64,000 bases of DNA from Dioscorea cayenensis subsp. rotundata (lineage: Eukaryota; Streptophyta; Magnoliopsida; Dioscoreales; Dioscoreaceae). Of the stretch, positions 45,494-58,099 are shown piece by piece; the stretch's first letter is position 1; the number at the start of each line of letters is the position of its first letter. The stretch covers positions 22,952,419 through 23,016,418 of the forward strand of contig NC_052480.1 in the NCBI RefSeq assembly GCF_009730915.1, given 5' to 3'. The position numbers and the translations under genes were made by a program. A model generated the notes under the pieces. That model searched no databases and was not told where the DNA came from. It saw nothing but the letters and a program-made list of their open reading frames with translations.

Positions 45494-46398
45494 GAAAGAT
45501 TCAAGTGATGGTAACAGAGAAGAGCATGGATTTGAGGGAGCGCTTTCTTATTCTCCGGCAAGGTCTCCGGTGAGGTCGCCGGCGAGGTGAGCTTGCTTGA
45601 AACGGACGTGGAGGACAGTGAGCATGAAGCGACACGACAGCAGAGAATTTTTGTTTTATTTTGAAGTTGAACAACTGAAGCACATTTTCCATTTACATCC
45701 CTGAAATCTTCACTATTTGTCTGAATTTCTTTTATTTGATTATTTATTTACAGATTTTTATTTCAAAATTAATTAAAAAAAATAATATCTAATAGTTATT
45801 TCACATGCTTATTCTTTATATATATATATATATATATATAATTATAAGAGGTTTTTTTTTTCATTTCAATGGAAAATTGAGATAATTGAATAAATTCACC
45901 ATTTATCTTACTTTTTTTAAGATTTACATTTGAATGTCTGTGATAATTGATGATCCATGAGTCTCTTGCTTGAAAGCTTGAAGCTTCACATGATGTTATA
46001 AATGCTTCCAATTTTCATAATAATCAAAAGGAAGGTAACCAATGGAGTAATTTTTTTATTCTATTAGATTAATTAAACAGTTTATTTTTATATTTTATCA
46101 TTGTTACAACATTAATTACTAAATAATATAATACAAAGACTCCTCTTGTGCATTGCAATAGGATTAGTTTTACAAATATATATATATATATATATAGTTA
46201 TCAGCAAAAAAATGAAACTTAAAAAATATAAATACTGTTTATATTGTATTTTTTTAAAAAAAATAATTGTGCCAGGCTATAACAATAATAAGAGGTCTTT
46301 CTTAAAAAAACTAGAGATATATGTCAGACGTCTGATTCCATATCCTTAAAAAATTATATGACAGAAACGATTGTCAACCTCTAATAAGACACGCTCCA
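45494..46398. other. Upstream region of the RPK2-like gene
   Basis: The first 200 bp (5' leader on the minus strand) is GC-rich; the rest is AT-rich with TA runs at about 45818-45841 and 46178-46197. No coding frame of note. Confidence 0.35.
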
Positions 46399-46645
46399 TC
46401 GTCTAATCCCTGACGTCTTCAATCAGGGATACATGGAGCAACCCCCATCAGAGGAACTAATCTAAAGATCTCTACAGCACCGCCTAATCCCTAACGCCTT
46501 CATCAAGGACGCATGGAGTGATCCCCATCAGAGGAACTAATTCAAGGACTCCTGCACCGTCACCTAATCCCTAAAGCCCTCATTAGGGACACGTAGAGCA
46601 ACTCCATCAAAAGAATTAATCCAAGAACCCTTTGATCCCTGAAGC
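46399..46645. repeat. Tandem repeat, about three units of about 79 bp
   Basis: Three diverged units share CCTAATCCCT(A/G)A(C/A)G, then TCA(A/T)(C/T)(A/C)AGGGA, CA(T/C)G(T/G)AG(A/T)GCAA, CCCCATCAGAGGAACTAAT and a TCAAG/CCAAG turn. Unit starts are near 46399, 46484 and 46560. There is no coding region. Confidence 0.6.
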
Positions 46646-46720
46646 CCCTTACCGATTAGGCTCTCACACCTCTAGTACACACAAAGAGACTCTATACCAC
46701 ATGTCACCCAAAGTGACTCT

Positions 46721-46943
46721 GATACCACGTGTTAGTAGTTTGGTTTACTTCTCAAAAGCTAGTCTAATAAGTAATGTTACCCAACCGCTCGAAGCATGTC
46801 CTAATGAAAATGGGGTCCATGTAAAATTATGATACCACGTGTTAGTAGTTTGGTTTACTTCTCAAAAACTAGTCTAATAAGTAATGTTACCCAACCGCTC
46901 GAAGCATGTCCTAATGAAAATGGGGTCCATGTAAAATTATGAT
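46721..46943. repeat. Recent tandem duplication, two 110-bp units
   Basis: 46721-46830 is repeated at 46831-46943, starting GATACCACGTGTTAGTAGTT in both and ending at AAAATTATGATA. I found one difference (AAAGCT versus AAAACT). The two units are adjacent with no gap. Unit ends carry GATACCACGT, a G-box-like CACGTG word. Confidence 0.9.
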
Positions 46944-47790
46944 AAAGTTTTAAAAAATATATATTTATTAAATAATAAATTATATAATAAAAATAAAAAT
47001 ATATAAATCATCATTAATAATTACAATAAAATAAAATATTGATAAAAAATCAAGTTAAGATCCTTTTAACTATTTGTTTAATTACTTGTGATGCATAAAA
47101 AAAACTAAGCGATAAGATAATATTATGCAAGTAGGATAATAGTAGATAATTGTAAATGAAAATTTTAAATATAAATAAAAATCAATAAATTATGTGGCCC
47201 TAAAAAATTGTGGGTTTAAGATAATATTATGCGGATAGGATAATAATAAATAATAGTAAATAAAAATTTAAATATAATTTAAAAACAAAAATGAATTGTG
47301 AGGTCCTAAAAAATTGTGGAGCCTATTATAAGACCAAATTTATCAATATTAATATTATTATAAATTAAGTCTTATAGTTTAAAAAACATTTAAAGTTTTC
47401 AAAATTATAATTATGGGTATCGGATATCATTAAATGAATAATTTAAATATAATTCTTTAAAAAAAAAGAATTAGGGCTTATTGTAAGAACAAATTTATTA
47501 CATATTAATATTATCATAGATTAAGTTTTATAATTTGAAAACACTTAAAATTTTAAAAAATTATAAATAAAAATTTTAAATATAATTTAAAAAATAAATT
47601 GTGACACCTTAGAAAATTTTGGGGTCCTATTATAATGCCAAATTGATTAAATATTGATAAATCATAAATAAATTTTTATAGTTTAAAAAAGCAATTAAAA
47701 TTATAAAAATTATAATTATGTGTATAAAATAATAAATAAAAAATTTAAATATAATTTTTAAAAATAAAAATTACGGAACTCTAAGCATAG
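46944..47790. repeat. AT-rich degenerate repeats of about 150-200 bp
   Basis: Phrases of the type AAATTGTGG(G/A)(G/T)CCTATTATAAG, then AAATTTAT(C/T)AATATTA, TAAATTAAGT(C/T)TTATAGTTT and AAAATTATAATTATG(G/T)GTAT recur about four times. They end in AACTCTAAGCATAGGCTTTGG near 47780. This may be a decayed transposon or pseudogene tail; I see no protein. Confidence 0.45.
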
Positions 47791-48406
47791 GCTTTGGTCG
47801 TCTCTGAGTAGGACTAGGTTGAGTTGCTTATATGCTTAAAAACACTCCACTATACAGCCGATGTAAAGTTAAACTTTGACTATAAGCACATGTCATATAT
47901 CTGCTTGGATAAATACTATTGCAACAAGGCAAGCTCTTGGTTATAAATCTCAAAGATAAAAGCAAGATGCTTCAACACAGTAAGAAGATAAAATTTTTAA
48001 TCCACATTGACTTCATGAAAAATGTGTGGATGATAAAACCAAAAAATTTAAATATAAATAAAACTTAGCGAAAACACATAATATTGACTCATGTGGTAAT
48101 TAAGTAGTAACTACTATCTTATCCCATTATTTTCTAGAAACTGTTCCAATTTAAGTAGCTCATATATATTAAAATACGTTTATAGGCTTATGTTAAAATA
48201 ATTATATTATATTTGAAAATGAATAAATTTATATAATTTTGGTTCTAAATATTACTAGTTTGAAGATGAAGTTTGCCTTATTTTCATATATCTTATTTTC
48301 TTCAAATGGCTCCAAATATAATATATTATGTTTGTTTTAATATACCTCATTTTATTTTGCTTTTCTAATTTTTTGAAACCCAAATTTCTACTTTTTTGTT
48401 TGATTG

Positions 48407-48448
<42 letters not shown>

Positions 48449-48674
48449 TATGCATTATGGAAATGCATGCATGGAAAGGTAACTGAAATCTAAGAAGATG
48501 TTTCCAAGAGCATCATCAAAAGAATGGGACAAAAAAGGAACCAAAAGCCAAGAATCAAGCTGAATGTTTGTGTGCCTGTGAGCTCTCCAACTCTAACTCA
48601 TCTTATATATCTTCATGTCCCTAACCCAAAAAAAAAGATTCTTTTCTTAGGGTTACAAACTAGGGTTCTCCATT

Positions 48675-48705
<31 letters not shown>

Positions 48706-50445
48706 GCTTACTTAAAAATGCATAATTACAAATGTATCTCAGTAAAATCTATATTTACTTATATACTGTCCAAATCATTCTTAACTATTTATATATTCCT
48801 TGTCACTTCATCCATAGTGAGATAGTGTAACCATGTGTTGTATAAAAAAAAAATTAAATAAAAATAATCATTGCCAACAAAATGATATAAACCAATACAA
48901 ATGTTTTGTAAGAACACACAATCAGATACAATTTATTTTTATAAAAGTGTATTAGCAATTACCCAGTTTTATAGGAACATGTAAGCAAATTTTCTCTTAA
49001 AACTAAACATTAAAATAAAATAAAAAATCCCATATTAAACTCGGTGTCTGGTCCCCCAGACCATGAATCTTTTCAAAAGCAATCCATCTTTCTAAGGGAT
49101 TTTGTTTCTTTTATTGTTTGCTTTTTAATGTTTTGTTTATCCCACCATACATCTCTAGCTAGGGTTTTGGACCAATGAATTAAGTCTTCCAAGACCCTAC
49201 TTGAGGATTAAAAAAGGATTTAGGGTTTGACGCTGCTGAGGTCACACATCACCAAAACAATAATTATATGATTAATTTAGGGTTTAGGGTCTTAGGGCTA
49301 TAAACCCCATGCATTAATTTGTACTTCTAGAGAATCTTTTTCATCATTCAATTCTATTCAGAGCTCTAATTTCTTTTTCCTACAAATAAATAATGTGATC
49401 AAAGATAGACATCAAACACTAGATTATATTGCAAACATGATAAAGATAAATATTGCACTCACAATGGGGACCCCAACATAAAAGTCTATATTAAAAAGTA
49501 AAAATATCCGATTTAATCTCTCTAATATAGTTATATATTGCTTTGGTCCCTTTAATATGATTTATCCCAAAAATATTCTTTTATTTTAATATTTGAGTAA
49601 TGTAAATTCCTCTCTCTAATATAATTTGTCCTTAGGAGATCCCTATGAAAACTCACATTTCTCAAATATTAAAATAGAATGATCTCTTAGGGACAAGTTA
49701 TATTAAAGAGATTAAATAAAATATTCTACTTAAAAAAATTTGAAGAATCACTATAAATTTGACAACTTTAAGGTCATGGGGCCACCCTAATTTCCACGCA
49801 AATGATTGATCATGAGCATTATTAACATTGCTCTAAATTGAATGGAAATAAATAAAGAACAGGCCCTTTTGATTGAAAGTGAAACAAAGTCAATATGGCA
49901 GATAATGGTAAGCACCAACAGAAAAAAAGTAGATTTTCTAGTCTTTCCTCTTCATCATTCCAAGGAGATAAGAAGTGGGTTTCTTTTTCTTAGATTCCTA
50001 ATGGGTCCCCAGAAACAGAAAGCTTGTGTTCTTCCATCTATTCCCCGGTCCCCAGATTTCATCTTTTAATAATCAATAATCATCATGCATTTAGAATTGG
50101 AAGGGTATACTGTTAACTTTCGCAATAAAATAAACCACATGGTATTTAGAAAACCATCCTGTTTGCATAGAGAACTCCACAAGACAATATCAAATATATA
50201 TATATATATATATATAATCAGATGGCAATAAGACAACATATCTTTGCATAAATGAGCCTGGAAATAGGAATCTGATAATATCTTTCAGACAGGCTCTATA
50301 TCTTAAATGTTTGGTTAAATTCTTCAGGCATAACTGAGCAAGGCAGGCACAAAGACAGAAGCATTTATTATGATCATTGTAAGTTCAAGCACAAAAGACT
50401 TTCTTACTTGGTCATGTTGGTGATTAAAAGTGTGAATATTCAGGT
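47791..50445. other. Gene-free intergenic stretch
   Basis: I see no coding domain. It has a TTA microsatellite (48408-48450), an ATTT tract (48677-48703), telomere-like words at 49277-49294 (TTTAGGGTTTAGGGTCTTAG) and a TA run (50196-50216). The part near 50445 is the likely 3' UTR of SDHAF2 on the minus strand. Confidence 0.4.
48408..48450. repeat. (TTA)n microsatellite
   Basis: About 13 uninterrupted TTA units in intergenic DNA. Confidence 0.9.
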
Positions 50446-53400
50446 TTACTGATTTCCATATTTAGGACCATCTAGTCCACGCTTATCATCCCATCCTCGT
50501 ACCCATGGCTGACCTGGATTTGCACGAGTCTCTGGGGAAGAATGCTTGTCCAGATTTCGCAAAACCTTAGATTGGATAGCAGTGAATACCTACACGAGCA
50601 TAAGAGAGATTTAAGTTTTATAGTTTATACAGCATATTACAATAGGAATTGAATTTTTTTTAAAAAAAATATAAGCTTGAATTAAGTTTAGGAATGCTAT
50701 ACAATATTATTGCTCACTGCCTCCGGCGGCTGCTCCTGCACAGTTAGCCACTTCCACAGATCAGGATTTTCCTGAAAGACCAGGAGGAAACCAATCAGGA
50801 AACGTGCATTAAAAAACAGAGATGAATAACCAAATAGTTAGCATGAGCGAACAGGTTATTTGCATAAGCATTAAAAAAAAAAAAATGAATAATCATATAG
50901 TTTGCATGAGCACAAGAGGTTAGTTGCATAACAGCATTTGTTAGCCTTGTGGGCTGCGTCTTGTTTCCCCAGGCTGTCAGTAATAGCAGAGGCTCAGCAT
51001 AAGCCAATAAGCAGCTTGATGGCTGAAGTGCTCCCTCAAATGGTCAAAAGGATTTCATTTTTCATCTTCAAAAGTGAATTACGCAGCACATAGCATTAAT
51101 TCTGCAACATAAATATCAGTTTTCTAATTTAACTTGAATTGCTTAGGTCAATGTTTTAACACTAATTTAATCACCTTGCCTCATGATCACCGGAGTAGTT
51201 GCTGGCAAATGAAATATTAGTTTTTTTTTATTTACAATAAACAAAAAGCGACTCCACTTAAAAGTTTGTCGAATGGAAGTGCACCATTATGGTGGTTTAT
51301 TAACCTTTAAGGATTTATTAACTCGGTTAAAATTCTATCACATGCACACTCAGAAAATTTATAACAACCAAACCAAGCTAAGAGATACAACTTTCATATG
51401 AGACCCACTCAGGGCCCATTTAAATAATGCTATAAATGGTACCTTATCAGAAATAGTGGATAAAAATACTGCTACAACAGTACTGCAAGTGCAGGGTTTT
51501 AACTTTGCACATACCCACGTGATCATCTGTTGTGCTACACAATGGTTGTTCAAATGAAATCTTAGTTTTGCCATAAAAAATAGGTTACGCTACAGCCAAG
51601 TTGCTTGTTATATGTCTTATCAGCTTCAATTGCAATCTCTGTGGCAAGAGAAACACTTTGTCATTTCTTTTGAATCTTGCATAATGCATCAATAAAAGAT
51701 TCACGTGCTGTGTTGTTCCTACTGTCATTTATTTCATGTCAACAGGAAAGGTGTCTAGATGCAAGTTTTATCTTTCCTCTCTGTATTGGCAAAATAATTG
51801 ATAATTTTATGATCGTTACCTGGACTGTAGTTCATGCTCCATTATAATACAAAATTTGCTTTCTTAATGATCATTTCTAGGTAACTTGAAAATCAGGTCT
51901 CCGGCGTGGTCCAACACATGCCTGATAAGGCTGATATTTGGGACTAATTTCTCATATTCGAGTAAAATTTAATTATCGATCACAAATCCATCAAGGCATA
52001 GTAATATGGAAGGCACAACAAATCACTTGCACAGATAAGTCTGATAATCAAACCATCAGATCAGTAATCAAACAATAAATACCAGTCATCTTAATGCAAT
52101 ATTCATTTAGACAACCATGGCATTTTCAAAAGCCTGGTACCCATCCTCTTAATGTAATATTTTTAATCCAGGCAATGGCACCCAAGTGTATGTTTTTGTG
52201 CAATTTTGGAAAGCCTAGTACGAGTTTTCTTAATTAATATTTCAGATAGACAATACCACCACTCTGTTAGCATTCATGGGATATTCAAAAGCCCGTCCAT
52301 TATCCAAGTACCAAATTGTTCACAAGAATCACAACTTCTCAAATAAAAAATTCACAATTATGCATACCCCTTAGTTACATGGATTACAGAATAGCTATTC
52401 ATGTAGTTTCTGTTGCTGGTTTTGTTCTTCCTGCTCACTAACTAAAAACTGTTTACAGCAAAATTAGCACATTAATTTTGGCCCTATCATTGTATCTTTG
52501 ACTTCTATTTTTTCCTCATTAATATACCAATTAATGCCAGAGATGATAAAGAGCATTTGTTTCTGGATAAACATGACCGCGTTTGTCACCATACAAAGAG
52601 AAAGGGCAGAAAGAAAGGGGCTAGTCCATCATTGCAACTTTGAGAGGAAATTGGATCAAGCTACAAAGAGATAAAAAGGTATAAATCTCAGAAGATGCAT
52701 CTGTTTAAGGATAAAAATGAGTGCCATTTGTCACCAATTCACAGAGAAAGGCCAAACAGAAGGGGGCTGCTCCATTATTTGCAACTTTGAGAGGAAATTA
52801 AATCAAAATACAGAGAAATTGCAAAGGTAGAAATTTCAGAAAATGCTCGTACCATGTCTCATGCAAAAATTATTCTATAAATTATTGTTTTAAATGAAAA
52901 GACGACAACAATAAGAAACCGTTACTCTCAACTATTTGGAATCGGCTATATGAATCCTTCCCTTCTTCCCTTCTATGTTGCTCTATTAAAGGCCAAAAGA
53001 CTAGATAAACCAAGCTTTGTCATATCATATCATTACATAAAGCTTCTACTAAACACTCTTAGGTCTATCTTTCCCACTTCTACCGCCTTCAACCTTTCTT
53101 GTAAGGGCATTTACAGGTCATCGAAGAATATGCTCATACCATCTTAATTGATATCTCTTTAACTTGTCAGTGATAAATGTCATTCACTGTTAAATAATTT
53201 TATTTCTTAATCGGTCATTTCTAATAACACTTGAAATTCATCTCAACATTCTTATCTCCGCCACGCCCACCCTTTAAGTATGTTGTTTCTTAATAGCCCA
53301 ACATTCTGACCTGTACATCATAGTTGGCCTAACAACCATTCTATAAAACTTACCTTTTAATCTAAAAGGTACTCTACAATCACATAAAACACTAGAAGCT

Positions 53401-55043
53401 CCCCTCTACTTTACCCAATTTGCCTTACTCCTATTTGTGACATCTTTTATAAGTTCCTCATCCTCTTGGATTATAGAACCTAGATACCAAAACTTCTACT
53501 TCTACTAATCTTATTATCATCCATCCTAACCACTCCCTCATTTTTGCTTGAAAAGAGTATACATAAAAATTAAAATTATATGCCCATGCCAATAATGTAC
53601 AAAATGTTCAACCAACCATGAAACAGAAATTTATCTGAAATATATATCATGACAGTTTTGCAACTTAGGCCAACCTAACAACCTTTAATTGAAACAAGCC
53701 CAAATCTATCCATGCTATTGTTTAAGTGACTAGGAGTCTAGGATGGCCTAATCCTATGACACCCTTAGATGGAACTCGATTAGGAAGGCGTAACCAGGAG
53801 ACCTTAAACTTCAAGGACCCATAAAGTATTGGACTAAATTATACACTAAAACTGTCACCAGGCCAGAGATACTAATTTTAAATCAATATTTACATTCACA
53901 CAAAACTATTTAGTTTCCATAGTTAACTATCAAAGAAGAGCCTATGAAAAGATCTGTAGCATAATTAAAAGAGGCAGCAGGATTGGCTCACTCGTGTTAC
54001 TACTGACCAACTCCATCATTAAGAGAAAAAAAAATAAATCAATGTTAATCACTTTGCTTTCTTCTTCAATTTGTCCAAAAAACTAAAAAATTTGGTGCAA
54101 TTCAAAGGGGAGCATGACAGTAATATCTTGGTGACAAACTAACAAGAGGTACAGCGATTGAGAGCATTCAGGTAGGCAATCAAAAGAGCAAAAATAATGT
54201 ACAACTTTCTACAGGAAAAACGTTAACGAGCCACAAGCAAGACGACCAAGAAATGACAGCAAATAAACAAATCAGGTTACATCCTTAATCACAGCAAAAA
54301 AGGTCAATAGTGTTAAGCAGCATAACCAACAACATTGATTGATGTAAAGTAAACAAGCTCCTTAAGAAACAATATTTATTCACCTATGACTTCCGCATAC
54401 CCATTTCTTCCTTGATTGTCCTTTTTCATATATATATATATATATATATATGTTTTCTCTATACACTCTGTTATAATGTTATCAAATTGATTATAAAAAA
54501 AAACCAGAAACCTGAATAAGAATGAAATTAAGGGAAAAGAGAGAAGTTACCAAGTCTAAAACATCCATGAGGGCTCTGATCCGCAGCTCGTCCATAGACC
54601 TGATGTTCTCCTCCACCCAATTTCCCAAAACCAAGTCCAACTCGAGAAACCCACGTTGCCTGCTTCTATACAACAGTCTACACAAAAGAGAAGACAAAAG
54701 AAGCAAACTTTAGACTCTCCATCATCAAATTCGATAAAAAAAAAAAAAACACTGAAATTCAAGGAAAACTGCAAGACCTATTGCGGAGGCGGCGCTGGGC
54801 TTCCTCGGTGGATAGATCCACGTCAATCGATGCATGATCCGAATACAATCGAGATGCCAATCCAGCAAGTGATGATCTATAAGACATCGAATTCGAGATA
54901 GAGACATTGAAATGATAGCGAAATCAAAATCAAAACATAGAGTGAACGCCATTGGCGTACCTGGGAAGGGAATTTGGGGATCTATGAGGGATTAGGGATA
55001 GGGTTTGATGGAATCGGAGAAGAGTTCGCCTGAGAGTCGCCAT
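50446..55043 (-). CDS. SDHAF2: Succinate dehydrogenase assembly factor 2, mitochondrial (5 exons, 164 residues)
   Basis: SDHAF2 (SdhE/Sdh5 family) helps attach FAD to the flavoprotein subunit of mitochondrial complex II. Exons in transcript order: 54961-55043, 54778-54876, 54551-54665, 50718-50771, 50446-50589; they add to 165 codons with stop. The N-terminus (MATLRRTLLRFHQTLSLIPH) is basic and Arg/Ser-rich, as in mitochondrial presequences. The core has RLRNRSRQRGFLELDLVLG, with the RGFLELD segment equivalent to the conserved RGxxExD region of the family, then GNWVEENI, the helix EENIRSMDELRIRALMDVLD, ENPDLWKWLTVQEQPPEA, and the plant tail PGQPWVRGWDDKRG. This matches the plant protein (Arabidopsis At5g51040). 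Intron 3 is 3.78 kb and holds LINE and repeat pieces. Confidence 0.9.
52550..52845. repeat. Direct tandem duplication in SDHAF2 intron 3
   Basis: Two copies with a period of about 140 bp share GATAA....AGTG/CGCGTTTGTCACCA, ACA(A/C)AGAGAAAGG(G/C)C, AGGGG(G/C)CT, TTGCAACTTTGAGAGGAAATT and AGA(A/G)ATT/AAATC. The first lies near 52550-52690 and the second near 52695-52845. There is no coding signal. Confidence 0.6.
52920..53580 (-). mobile_element. RTE-type LINE, C-terminal fragment in SDHAF2 intron 3
   Basis: Minus-strand reading gives remnants such as KFYRMVVRP, MMYRSECWAIKKQH, RVGVAEIRMLR, IRNDRLRNKII and TDKLKRYQLRWYEHILR. These correspond to the end of the reverse transcriptase and C-terminal domain of plant RTE-type LINEs (SECWAIKKQ, EMRMLRWM, LRWFGHVQRR). 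Stops and shifts show decay. It lies in sense with the host gene. Confidence 0.65.
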
Positions 55044-56570
55044 TGCATCGTCAGAGGAGAAGAGCGCGCGAGGGATTTGGGGTGCGCAAAAGAGATGGAG
55101 TTTTTTGAAGGCTCTGTTTTTAGAAAAGAGTGTGAAACTTTGCTCTTTGCCCCTTGGTCTTTTTTTTATTTGAGAAATGGGAACTGGAAAAGATTGGGTA
55201 AATTATCTTTGAGCCCCTCGGTAAAATGCATTTACTTTTTTTTTCTACATATATAAATTGAATTTTTACATAGGTCCTCACTCACTAAAATAAAACTTAT
55301 TACATTGCTTCTTTTTGTAAAACAATCTAATGAGCTTTAATTAGGTTTATTGTTAAAATTAGAAGTGACGATTAAATCCTTTATAAATAAATTATTCAAC
55401 TAATCTAAAACATTTGATAAATATTATACTTAGACCAGCATACATATATTAAAATATATTAATGTTTATATATTTATAATATTCAGTTTATCAAGCTTCA
55501 AGGGGACCAACAAGAACGATGAGAGGGAGCCAAAACTGGAACCAGTTTGAGACCCTCATTGAGTCTGAATGGTTTTGGCTCTTCTTTTTCCTTTTTCTTT
55601 TTTCCTTCATTTATATAATTGTGCATAAAAATGCTTAGATTCAGTGGGTAAAATTTCCCAGATGCTTCAGTTCATTTATAGATAATAATCCGTGAAACAC
55701 AATATATGTAATTTTGTCTATTGACTAAATATCTTGCAAACTTTCCCAGAGTCTTATATTATTGTTCAAGTTAATTAGATTGCAGGTAAAAACTAGTCAT
55801 ACAACAATTAAGGCAATTGTTTGCAGTGCACCAGCTAATTGAGTTGAGAAGCAGTATCCCAACTAAACACCCAACCAAATCAAAACACAGTCAAATACCA
55901 ATTTAATCCCGAAATAATCCACAGCCACAATGTACTCCATAAGCACAACAAGTTCATCCAGCTATCAGATGATTGATATCTACTTGGTATTAGTGAAAAA
56001 TATCAATCAAACATCAGGCTAAAAATACCGATTTCTACCATTCAAATGCAAGAACAAGCAAGAATAGAGGAGAATCCAAACCAGTCAGACTTGTTAAGAG
56101 ATGTATAACTTGCATAAGAAATGCACTCAAGACATTAAAACACAAGCTGTCTGAAAATCTATTAAGTCAGTTGATGCAAAATATTACCGAGATGATTGAC
56201 ATATTGGAAGGGAAATCAACCATTTGTAGTTGCTGCTACCTCAGAGAAAGGAGAATAACACCGCATAGCAATTACACACTTCAATTGTCCGCAAGCAACT
56301 CACCTGTGAATTTTGGATGTACAAAGATGCACTCTTCTCACTAATTTTAGGAGTCACAGCAATGGCCTTGTCTGAAACTCTGATTAAATTATAGTCCACA
56401 AAATGTTGGGCTCAATGTTTCACTGCAGGCAACAGCCTGGCGATACAGTAACTAATGTCATTGTTTAAACTCTTTCGGTGTGAAAACTCAGTATGCTTAA
56501 TCTGAAACCCAACAAGGAAACAAACTTGAGAACAGACAACTCATAATCCCTGCAACCTATCAATTCTGCT
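55044..56570. other. Intergenic region between SDHAF2 and the NEF1-like gene
   Basis: 55044-55160 is the GC-richer promoter/leader of SDHAF2 (minus strand). The stretch next to 56570 is the likely 3' UTR of the NEF1-like gene. I see no other gene. Confidence 0.4.
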
Positions 56571-58055
56571 TCATATATACTTCATGCCTGCAATCCTTAT
56601 CTGCCTCGACACAAGGTATTGTGCTAAGGAATAGATTATGCCTAGTAACCCCAAAACCCTGATAGTGACAATATCTGTCATCATAATAGACGGCAGATTA
56701 AGAGGCATGGTCAGCAGCAGCATGGTGTCTGTCTGCTTCACAAAATCCCACATAAACCGGTTGAAAAGGATGTGATTGGGTAGAGTGAGGACAAGCAAAG
56801 CAACATTTTTTACAGCAAAAAACCAACCAGGTCCCCCAATCTCAAGCCCCCATCCTGCATTCCCATGCCAGGCTTCCTCCCATATCCTGTACAAAGCAGT
56901 CAGCACCAAGTAACCAGAGATGGCCAGCGTTACAGGGAAATATCGTTGTCTATCACCAAAACCTGCAAAAATATCCGAGTCCTGGTTGAGAAGCAATAGA
57001 ATCGGGGCAAGGAAAAATATTGCACGGTTTGAGCCACCAGTGAGATGCATGTTCAGTAACAGGCAGATGGTGAAGCACAGTACAGTAGAGACATTTCCCA
57101 CCGCAGGCATCCAAGCAGCTTCTGCTGCCAACCTCTTAATTGAGAAGGAGGGCGGTGCTGATGTCCTCCGTTGCTGAGTCAATCTCAATCTGGGTGGGAA
57201 GCCAGGGTTTCGACCAGGCTGATTGGAAGCAACACCTTTGTCAACGGTTTTCCCATGCAAAAGTGACGCTAGCTCAAACTTGATCTCTAAAGCGATTACC
57301 ATGAATAGCATGGCATACAGTCCAAGAAGAGATAGCCTTGCCCCTTCAACAGCCAACATAGTAGAGAACCTGTCTGCTTCTTCATCTTCTCCAATGTTTT
57401 TGGCTCTTACCTGCCCTTCCAACAGGTATGTCACTGGGAAGAGGGCTACTAACAAAGCAAATACCCAGGGCAAAAGCCTTGTACTTGATGCAGAAGGCAG
57501 GTGTGTGAAGACTGCAAAAACAGAAGCACAGACAATGGTGGCAACAATAAAAGGGTAGAGAATAATGGACTGAAAGAAATATTCTGCAGCAATATAGATG
57601 CCCAATGTCAATCCAACTCCAACTGCATAGAAAGCCCTCAACTCAACCATGTACTTGATGGGAATGGCAGAGGTGATTGCTGCTAATGAAAGCAAGACAG
57701 TTGCTATGAGCAACCATGAAGGCCATGTAGGTTTGGCAGCCACAAAACCATATATTGAAATATCATCAGATGACTGATGAGCTGCTCTGATCAAGTCTGA
57801 CCGGTATGCCCATGATAGAGGAACTGGAGGCTGCATAAAAATAAACAGCAGACCTGCTGCAGCCACGAGTACAAGGAATCTTTTTGCAGACTGCAAAAAT
57901 GTTTATGATGATCAGAACTAATTCATATAACAAACAACATCATCTCTAATAGAACCTAAGAAAATTGCAAAAAGAGTTTCATAAGACGAGCTAGTAGGAA
58001 TTCTTCATTTTGCAGATATAAATTAGCATTCAAGTGGTGTTATCAGCCCCCTCTC

Positions 58056-58099
<44 letters not shown>

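Noticed and set aside
49842-50069. 75-residue plus-strand frame in intergenic DNA
   Set aside because: No recognisable domain, no neighbouring exon-like sequence and no supporting splice sites.
56920-57686. Plus-strand frames opposite NEF1-like exon 4
   Set aside because: Antisense shadows of a long coding exon.
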